From: an uncultured Lachnospiraceae bacterium
Lineage (GTDB): Bacteria; Bacillota; Clostridia; Lachnospirales; Lachnospiraceae
Assembly: GCA_934418055.1 (NCBI GenBank)
Contig: CAKRWX010000053.1
Span: 1-11,305, forward strand
Direction: 5' to 3'
DNA length: 11,305 bases
Part shown: positions 6,346-11,305 of the stretch, piece after piece
Layout of the letters: every line of letters begins with the position of its first letter
Position numbering within the stretch: position 1 is the first letter of the stretch
Program-made: the position numbers and the translations under genes
Notes under the pieces: model-generated
What the model saw: only the letters and a program-made list of their open reading frames with translations
What the model was told of the DNA's origin: nothing
Databases searched by the model: none

Positions 6346-6699
6346 ATGGCAAAACGTGGTGGATTCCCAGGAGGAATGCCTGGCAATATGAACAATCTGA
6401 TGAAGCAGGCACAGCGCATGCAGAGACAGATGGAGGAGACAACCAAAGAACTGGAGAACAAAGAGTATACAGCGGCAGCAGGCGGCGGCGCAGTCAGTGT
6501 GACCGTATCTGGTAAAAAAGAAGTGACTGCAGTGAAGATTTCCCCAGAAGCGGTTGATCCAGACGATGTAGAGATGTTAGAGGATCTGATCATGGCAGCG
6601 ACCAATGAGGCTTTCCGTCAGTTAGAGGAAGCAAATAACAATGCCATGGCAAAACTCACTGGCGGCATGGGCGGCTTAGGAGGAGGATTCCCATTCTAA
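6346..6699 (+). CDS. YbaB/EbfC family nucleoid-associated protein
   Basis: A small (117 residues) dimeric DNA-binding protein of the YbaB/EbfC family (YaaK in B. subtilis), almost always encoded between dnaX and recR. Visible features are the Gly/Met-rich N-terminus ([19 protein letters not shown]), the [14 protein letters not shown] helix, the conserved [17 protein letters not shown] strand segment (about 45-61), and the acidic [19 protein letters not shown] segment. The tail is glycine-rich ([12 protein letters not shown]). AGGAGG (6332-6337) precedes ATG by 8 nt. It lies 18 bp after dnaX and 1 bp before recR, so translation of the three is probably coupled. Its exact role in recombination or nucleoid structure is not settled in the family. 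Confidence 0.96.
   Translation: MAKRGGFPGGMPGNMNNLMKQAQRMQRQMEETTKELENKEYTAAAGGGAVSVTVSGKKEVTAVKISPEAVDPDDVEMLEDLIMAATNEAFRQLEEANNNAMAKLTGGMGGLGGGFPF
6678..6687 (+). promoter_or_regulatory. recR ribosome binding site embedded in ybaB
   Basis: AGGAGGAGGA encodes the Gly-Gly-Gly tail of YbaB and is also the only Shine-Dalgarno sequence for recR. Spacing to ATG 6701 is 13 nt, longer than the 7-8 nt used by the neighbouring genes. Confidence 0.6.
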
Positions 6700-6700
6700 G

Positions 6701-7297
6701 ATGGATTACTACAGCAGTCAGATCACAAAGTTAATTGAAGAACTGTCCAAACTTCCGGGAATCGGTGCAAAATCAGCCCAGAGACTTGCATTTCACATCA
6801 TTAACATGCCCCAGGAGCAGGTGGAACGTCTGTCCGGTGCGATGATGGACGCGAAGAAGAATGTCCGTTACTGTAAAGAGTGTTTTACTTTGACGGATCA
6901 GGAACTGTGCCCCATCTGCAGCAGCGACAAGCGTGACCACCAGACCATTATGGTGGTGGAAAATACCAGAGACCTTGCAGCCTATGAGAAAACCGGCAAA
7001 TACAACGGCGTCTATCATGTGCTGCACGGTGCCATTTCCCCTATGCTGGGAATTGGCCCAGGAGAGATCAAGCTGAAGGAATTGATGCAGCGCCTTCAGG
7101 GAGATGTGAAAGAAGTGATCATCGCGACCAACTCAAGTCTTGAGGGAGAAACAACAGCCATGTACATCAGCAAGCTGATCAAGCCTACTGGAATCAAAGT
7201 CAGCAGAATCGCCAGCGGCGTTCCTGTGGGCGGCGACTTGGAGTATATTGATGAAGTGACCCTGCTTCGGGCTTTGGAAGGGCGTACCACGCTGTAA
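6701..7297 (+). CDS. recR: Recombination mediator protein RecR
   Basis: RecR (198 residues, standard length) works with RecO, and RecF, to load RecA on SSB-coated single-stranded DNA. Domains in order: helix-hairpin-helix [16 protein letters not shown] (18-33), a four-cysteine zinc finger (Cys58, Cys61, Cys70, Cys73), a Toprim domain beginning IMVVEN (83-88) with [12 protein letters not shown] (109-120), and the C-terminal [10 protein letters not shown] (173-182). ATG 6701 begins one base after the ybaB stop. The only nearby purine-rich ribosome binding site is the AGGAGGAGGA run at 6678-6687, inside the ybaB glycine codons and 13 nt from the ATG; initiation probably relies partly on coupling to ybaB. 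Confidence 0.97.
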   Translation: MDYYSSQITKLIEELSKLPGIGAKSAQRLAFHIINMPQEQVERLSGAMMDAKKNVRYCKECFTLTDQELCPICSSDKRDHQTIMVVENTRDLAAYEKTGKYNGVYHVLHGAISPMLGIGPGEIKLKELMQRLQGDVKEVIIATNSSLEGETTAMYISKLIKPTGIKVSRIASGVPVGGDLEYIDEVTLLRALEGRTTL

Positions 7298-7328
7298 CCG
7301 CCGATGAAGAGAGTTAGGAGAAAAAGCA

Positions 7329-9500
7329 ATGGATAAGTATGAGTTTAACATAAAAGTTGAACAGATTAAAAAACTGGTCAATAAAGGCGACTTCGAGACT
7401 GCTATGAAGATCGCAGATACCATCGACTGGAGAAGAGTGCGTAACGCCAATCTGCTGGCCATGATTTCCCAGGTATATGAGAAAAACGGCGAGTATTCCG
7501 AGGCGAAGGAAGTGCTGCTTCTGGCCTTTGAGCGTGCGCCGATCGGCAAGCGTCTGTTATATAAACTGACGGAGCTGGCCTTAAAAGAGGGCAGTGTCAA
7601 GGAGGCAGAGGATTATTACCGGGAATTCTGTGATATGGCCCCGGACGATTCCAGACAGCACCTGCTCCGTTATATGATTTTAAAAGAGAAAAAAGCGAGC
7701 GATGCGCAGCTGATCCATTCACTGGAGTGCTATGTCAGCACCGAGTTGGATGAAAAGTGGATGTATGAGCTGGCGTCACTGTATGCAAGAGCCAACATGG
7801 TTCCAGAGTGTATCCAGATGTGCGACCGGATCATGCTGATGTTCGGTATTGGCAAATACGTGGACATGGCCATGGAATTAAAGACCCAGTTTGCGCCGCT
7901 TAGCGACTACCAGGTGGATCTTGTAGAAAATCGTGATAAATACGAAGCCAAATTAAAGGCAGTGGAAGAGGAGTATGAGGGCAGCCAGTATGACAACCAG
8001 TTCCAATCTGGTGATCAGTTCCAGGACAATGGTCAGAACCAGATGGAATATGAGCAGCAGGGCCAGCCATATGCGGAGCAGGAACCATATGCAGATCAGC
8101 CACAGTATGCAGATCAGGGGCAGTATGACCAGCAGCCGCAGTACGTGGATCAGGGCCAGTACGATGATCAGATGCAGTACAGCGACCAGAATCAGTACGC
8201 AGACAGCCAGCCACAGTATTCCGAGCAGGTTCCATATGAAGAGGATCAGGCGCAGTATACGGATCAGATCCAGTACGCAGACCCTCAGGAGCCATATGCG
8301 GAGCAGCCTCAATATGAGGAACCGCAGGCAGAGGAGATTCAGCCAGAATACGATGATTACCAGGAACCTGATGTGGTAGTGACCGAAGATACAGAGATGG
8401 CCGCTGAACCACAGAAAAATTTACACAATATTAAACCGGTGACGAAAATGGCAGCAGAGGCTATGGAAGTCCAGAATGCGCCGGAAGAAGAACCAGCCAT
8501 GCAGCCGATGATGGCAAACCACTTAATGATTGAAGCCAAGACTCCGGAAAAGGGTTTTCAGATTGCCATTGACGCCCTGAAGAAGATCCATAAAGAGCTG
8601 GGCTGCAACAATCAGGTAGTAAAAATCAGCGCTGAGAAATTAAACCAGCGCGGTCTGATGAACATCGCTGATAAATTGGCTGGAAAAGATCTGATCGTGG
8701 AAGAAGCAGGTGACTTACAGGAAAATGAAATCGAGTCCCTGCAGAAGCTGATCAGCCGTGACGAGACCGGCATGATCATTGTCCTGATCGATAATCCATT
8801 CCAGATGGAACAGCTGCACAAACAGAATCCAGGACTGGCTGCCCAGTTTGAGTGCATTGGAAGCGAGAAAGATGACACTCAGGCAAGTATTGAGCAGGCA
8901 GTGCAGAAGCAGATTGAATTGGAGACACAGATTGCCAGGGAAGAAGAACTTTCCAGACAGACAGAAGAGCAGAATCCAGAAGATGTGCAGGAAAAAGCAG
9001 TAGAAGAAACGGCTGAGCAAGTTCCAGAAGAGGAAGTTCCGGAAACGGAGTATCCAGAAGAAGAATACCAGGAACAGAATGTTCCAGAAGATGATGAAAT
9101 CATGGATCAGGAGCCGGAACCGGCTGATGAGAGCGATGCAGAAATGGTTGAGGAAGAGGATGTTCTGGAACCGGAAGAGGAAGAACAGCCAGAAGAATTC
9201 CAGGCAGAGCCAGAGGATGATACAGAGATGGATCTGGATGCATTTGCCAATTATGCCTGTGATTATGCAAGATCCATTGACTGCAGTTTGAAAGATAAGA
9301 GTATGCTGGCGCTGTATGAGCGGATTGAGATCATGGAAGAGGATGGAATTCCGTTGACCAAAGCCAATGCGGAAGCGTTGATTGAAGAAGCGGCAGACAA
9401 GGCGGAGAAACCATCTCTTGGCAAACGGATCAAGGGCCTGTTTTCTTCCAAATACGACAAAGACGGTCTGCTGATTCTGAAAGAAGAGCATTTTATTTAA
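7329..9500 (+). CDS. TPR / Tyr-Gln repeat / degenerate AAA-like protein of unknown function
   Basis: No characterised function recognised. ATG 7329 has AGGAG (7316-7320) 8 nt upstream. The 723-residue product has five regions. Residues 1-195 are all-helical and look like TPR repeats (for example GDFETAMKIADTID, NGEYSEAKEVLLLAFERAP, GSVKEAEDYYREF). Residues ~219-345 are a Tyr/Gln/Asp-rich repeat tract. Residues ~408-511 form a globular core with KISAEKLNQRGL, GKDLIVEEAGDL, GMIIVLIDNP and KQNPGLAAQFECIG; this order resembles the post-Walker-A part of CbbX/SpoVK AAA+ ATPases, but there is no P-loop. Residues ~535-635 are extremely Glu-rich. Residues 635-723 are helical (FANYACDYARSIDCSL, ALYERIEIMEEDG) and end in a basic-then-mixed tail. 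No signal peptide or membrane segment is evident. It sits between recR and a HAD phosphatase in one operon; I infer a scaffold or adaptor role only. Confidence 0.85.
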   Translation: MDKYEFNIKVEQIKKLVNKGDFETAMKIADTIDWRRVRNANLLAMISQVYEKNGEYSEAKEVLLLAFERAPIGKRLLYKLTELALKEGSVKEAEDYYREFCDMAPDDSRQHLLRYMILKEKKASDAQLIHSLECYVSTELDEKWMYELASLYARANMVPECIQMCDRIMLMFGIGKYVDMAMELKTQFAPLSDYQVDLVENRDKYEAKLKAVEEEYEGSQYDNQFQSGDQFQDNGQNQMEYEQQGQPYAEQEPYADQPQYADQGQYDQQPQYVDQGQYDDQMQYSDQNQYADSQPQYSEQVPYEEDQAQYTDQIQYADPQEPYAEQPQYEEPQAEEIQPEYDDYQEPDVVVTEDTEMAAEPQKNLHNIKPVTKMAAEAMEVQNAPEEEPAMQPMMANHLMIEAKTPEKGFQIAIDALKKIHKELGCNNQVVKISAEKLNQRGLMNIADKLAGKDLIVEEAGDLQENEIESLQKLISRDETGMIIVLIDNPFQMEQLHKQNPGLAAQFECIGSEKDDTQASIEQAVQKQIELETQIAREEELSRQTEEQNPEDVQEKAVEETAEQVPEEEVPETEYPEEEYQEQNVPEDDEIMDQEPEPADESDAEMVEEEDVLEPEEEEQPEEFQAEPEDDTEMDLDAFANYACDYARSIDCSLKDKSMLALYERIEIMEEDGIPLTKANAEALIEEAADKAEKPSLGKRIKGLFSSKYDKDGLLILKEEHFI
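7983..8363 (+). repeat. Degenerate Tyr-Gln-Asp codon repeat tract
   Basis: Within the 7329 gene, a unit of about 5-8 codons (variants of QYADQ, QPQY, PYAEQ) recurs more than ten times over residues ~219-345. At DNA level the units are CAGTATGCAGAT-like with much third-base variation, so this is an old, diverged tract rather than a fresh tandem duplication. The encoded segment should be disordered and acidic, with tyrosines at regular spacing. Confidence 0.8.
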
Positions 9501-9524
9501 GGCTCTGAGTTTGAAAGGAAAGAT

Positions 9525-10361
9525 ATGAGTATCCGATTAATTGCGTTAGATTTAGATGGAACGCTGTTAAATAGTAAAAAAGAGCTGACAGAGAGAAATA
9601 AAAAGGCCCTGGAGGACTGCATTGCGCGGGAGATTTACATTGTTCCCTGCACAGGACGGACCTCCATGGGTATTCCTGAATTTGTCAGAACGATTCCTGG
9701 CGTGCGTTATGCCATCACGGTCAATGGCGGCATGATCGAGGATATGAAGGAAAATAAAGTTCTGGATGAGCATCTGTTAAAGAAAGAGACGACGTTGGAA
9801 CTGATTGATCTGGTGAAAGACCGCCACGTGATGTATGACGCTTACATTGGAGGACAGGGAATTTCCGAGGATAAATTTTACAATCATCTGGACGAGTACC
9901 ATGTGACGCCGGAGATTCAGCTGCTGGTGAAAAAAACCAGGATCATGGTCCCGAACATTGTGGAGTACGTGAAAAAATGGGATGGCATGATCGATAAAGT
10001 CAATTACTTTTTTGACGATCTGGAGGAACGTCAGGAAATCTGGAATCTGTTAAAACAGAGAGACGATATCCTGGTAAGTACTTCTTTATATAATAATCTG
10101 GAGATCAATGGCCCAGGAGCTTCCAAAGGAGAGGGACTTCTGCGCCTTGCTGCCATGCTTGGAATCAAACAGGAGGAGACCATGGCATTTGGCGATGGCA
10201 ATAACGATGTTTCCATGATCCGGGATGCCGGAATTGGCGTCGTAATGGCCAATGGAGATCCTGGTCTGAAAGAGATTGCCAACTATATCACTGCCACCAA
10301 CGATGAATCTGGAGTGGCACAGGCCATCGAGAAGCTGGTACTTTCCGGGGAGAATAAGTGA
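9525..10361 (+). CDS. Cof-type HAD-IIB family phosphatase
   Basis: A 278-residue cytosolic haloacid dehalogenase-type hydrolase, probably dephosphorylating a sugar phosphate or related metabolite; the substrate cannot be read from sequence. Motif I is DLDGT (9-13, nucleophile Asp9 and acid/base Asp11), motif II is CTGR (42-45, Thr43), the motif III lysine is Lys201 in ASKGEGL, and motif IV is GDGNND (223-228, Asp224 and Asp228). The C2-type cap occupies roughly residues 80-190, which defines the Cof (COG0561) subfamily, and length is typical. ATG 9525 is preceded by AAAGGAA a few nt upstream. It is 24 bp after the 723-residue gene and overlaps the next gene by 4 nt. The family is common and substrate-promiscuous, so the operon gives little extra hint. 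Confidence 0.94.
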   Translation: MSIRLIALDLDGTLLNSKKELTERNKKALEDCIAREIYIVPCTGRTSMGIPEFVRTIPGVRYAITVNGGMIEDMKENKVLDEHLLKKETTLELIDLVKDRHVMYDAYIGGQGISEDKFYNHLDEYHVTPEIQLLVKKTRIMVPNIVEYVKKWDGMIDKVNYFFDDLEERQEIWNLLKQRDDILVSTSLYNNLEINGPGASKGEGLLRLAAMLGIKQEETMAFGDGNNDVSMIRDAGIGVVMANGDPGLKEIANYITATNDESGVAQAIEKLVLSGENK

Positions 10362-11056
10362 GAAACTGGGTAGAGATTGCGGTGGGCGTGTATCTGCTGG
10401 CCATGGTATTATACGGCCATTACCGGGGATTTGTCCGCCAGGCGGTATCCATGTTTGCTCTGGTGGCTACTTTTGTGATCGTAAATCTGGGAATGCCCAA
10501 GGCGTGTACCTTTATTAAGGATAACACGCCGATTGTTTCTATGATTGAAGAAGGGGTCAAAAATACGCTGATGCCGGAGGATATCCAGATTCCGGCAAAA
10601 CAGCGGCAGACCATCGAAGAGATGCAGCTTCCGGATACATTAAAAGACCTTCTGATCGAAAATAATAACAGCCGCATTTACGAAGCGTTAGGCGTCACGA
10701 AATTCCAGGAATATATTGGAAGCTATATTGCCAATACGATCCTAAATGTGGTGGCCTATGTGGTGATGCTGGTTGCGGTATATCTGCTGATTAAGGTGCT
10801 GGTAAGCTGGCTGGATATTGTAACCAGACTTCCGATCCTTTCTGGCATGAATAAGATTGCAGGGGCGATTCTGGGCGGTGTGCAGGGACTGGTGTTTTTC
10901 TGGATTGCCGCGTTGCTGTTGACTGCCTTTGCAACAACTGCATGGGGCAGTTTCCTGCTGGCGCAGATTGAAGCTAGTACCTGGCTATCGATCCTGTATC
11001 ATATCAATCCGGTCAGCCGGATCGTACTGGGAATTCTCCACGGGATTTTGACGTAA
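10358..11056 (+). CDS. CvpA family membrane protein
   Basis: A 232-residue integral membrane protein of the CvpA type (in E. coli linked to colicin V production and envelope stress; molecular role unclear). Predicted hydrophobic segments are about 4-20, 27-46, 122-147 and 171-193, with a soluble, mostly polar stretch at 50-115. The family signature is present: a GxYRGF-like loop after the first segment (GHYRGFVRQ, 20-28) and the glycine-spaced MNKIAGAILGGVQGL (164-178). It starts with GTG at 10358 inside the overlap GTGA with the HAD stop codon, and GGGGAG (10347-10352) lies 5 nt upstream, which indicates translational coupling. The loop at 50-115 is long for the family. It is the last gene before the presumed rRNA operon and no terminator follows it. 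Confidence 0.9.
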   Translation: MRNWVEIAVGVYLLAMVLYGHYRGFVRQAVSMFALVATFVIVNLGMPKACTFIKDNTPIVSMIEEGVKNTLMPEDIQIPAKQRQTIEEMQLPDTLKDLLIENNNSRIYEALGVTKFQEYIGSYIANTILNVVAYVVMLVAVYLLIKVLVSWLDIVTRLPILSGMNKIAGAILGGVQGLVFFWIAALLLTAFATTAWGSFLLAQIEASTWLSILYHINPVSRIVLGILHGILT

Positions 11057-11098
11057 AAGAAACGGTCGAAGAAAGTTAGAAAAAAGTTAAAAAAGTTA

Positions 11099-11130
11099 TT
11101 GACATTTAACTCCACATTTGCTATTATAAT
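11099..11130 (+). promoter_or_regulatory. Presumed rRNA operon promoter P1
   Basis: TTGACA (11099-11104) is followed after 17 bp by TATTAT (11122-11127); the overlapping TATAAT at 11125-11130 would need a 20-bp spacer. An A-rich tract with repeated AAAGTTA lies directly upstream (11071-11098) and could act as an UP element. Confidence 0.75.
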
Positions 11131-11134
11131 ACTC

Positions 11135-11152
11135 GCCCCGTGTGAACGGGGC
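11135..11152 (+). other. Hairpin with GTGA (GNRA) tetraloop between P1 and P2
   Basis: GCCCCGT (11135-11141) pairs perfectly with ACGGGGC (11146-11152) around GTGA, a GNRA-type loop. It falls at the predicted 5' end of the P1 transcript. A second small stem follows (GAACTT 11155-11160 with AAGTTC 11167-11172). No T run follows either, so they are not standard terminators. Confidence 0.65.
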
Positions 11153-11195
11153 ACGAACTTCTAAAAAAGTTCAAAAAAATAAATAAAAAAAGTTG

Positions 11196-11224
11196 TTGAC
11201 AAACAGAACAACATCTGATATACT
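11196..11224 (+). promoter_or_regulatory. Presumed rRNA operon promoter P2 (strong, extended -10)
   Basis: Perfect TTGACA (11196-11201), a 17-bp spacer, and TATACT (11219-11224) preceded by TGA (extended -10). The upstream 11162-11192 is almost pure A with few other bases, an UP-element-like tract. Predicted start is about 11230-11231. No reading frame follows, which fits a stable RNA transcript. Confidence 0.85.
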
Positions 11225-11230
11225 AAACGA

Positions 11231-11305
11231 GTTGCTGCTGAGAACAACAACACAGAGAACCTTGAAAATCAAAGATTGAACAGTATGTAAAACCCTGAAA
11301 ATTCT
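11231..11305 (+). other. Presumed 16S rRNA leader with boxA-like sequence
   Basis: From P2 to the window end there is no reading frame. GAACCTTGAAAATC (11257-11270) resembles the boxA / TTTGAAAACT-type sequence that precedes 16S and 23S genes in Firmicutes, and CCTGAAAATTC near 11294-11304 looks like a second copy. The mature 16S sequence has not started by 11305, so the rRNA gene itself is inferred, not seen. The whole gap 11057-11305 holds only these promoters, hairpins and leader. Confidence 0.65.

Noticed and set aside
8040..8345. CRISPR-like or microsatellite tandem repeat
   Set aside because: Repeats are in frame, short, degenerate at third positions and without unique spacers of fixed length; they are a protein-level repeat.
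8715..9491. 258-residue open frame on the minus strand within the 7329 gene
   Set aside because: It is the antisense of Glu-rich codons (GAA/GAG read as TTC/CTC), giving a Phe/Leu-rich pseudo-membrane sequence. It has no ribosome binding site, and the + frame is clearly the real gene.

Overview
The window looks like a chromosomal housekeeping region of a Clostridia bacterium, most likely a Lachnospiraceae. The evidence is a Firmicutes-type large SRP RNA, the conserved gene order tadA - SRP RNA - dnaX - ybaB - recR, a Bacillus-type NagB, strong AGGAG ribosome binding sites with sigma-A promoters, and a linker protein (DUF6128-like) and a TPR/acidic protein of kinds I associate with that family. 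I cannot name a genus. I see no mobile element, CRISPR array, phage gene or tRNA.

Layout. At the left edge is the 3' tip of rsmA (16S rRNA dimethyltransferase, +). It ends in a perfect 13-bp bidirectional terminator shared with the convergent nagB (glucosamine-6-phosphate deaminase, -). Divergent from nagB is a 437-residue protein with two globular ends joined by a long proline/glutamate-rich linker. It is followed by tadA (tRNA adenosine deaminase) and the large SRP RNA, each with its own promoter whose -35 box sits in the last codons of the gene before it. The SRP RNA appears to be made as a precursor with a ~110-nt leader carrying two hairpins, and it ends at a clear intrinsic terminator.

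A second block starts from a good promoter at about 3533-3561. It reads through seven closely spaced genes: a 6-phosphofructokinase with unusual active-site residues, dnaX, ybaB, recR, a 723-residue TPR / low-complexity / degenerate AAA-like protein, a Cof-type HAD phosphatase and a CvpA-family membrane protein. dnaX, ybaB and recR are the replication/repair core. The phosphofructokinase is an insertion relative to the familiar Firmicutes cluster.

The right edge (11057-11305) holds no gene. It contains two tandem strong promoters with A-rich upstream tracts, then a leader with boxA-like sequence, which strongly suggests that a 16S rRNA gene starts just beyond the window.

The most interesting items are the large TPR protein with a Walker-A-less AAA-like core interrupted by an acidic insert, the phosphofructokinase substitutions, the structured SRP RNA leader, and the duplicated promoter module ahead of the presumed rRNA operon. 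No clearly new defence or mobile system is visible.
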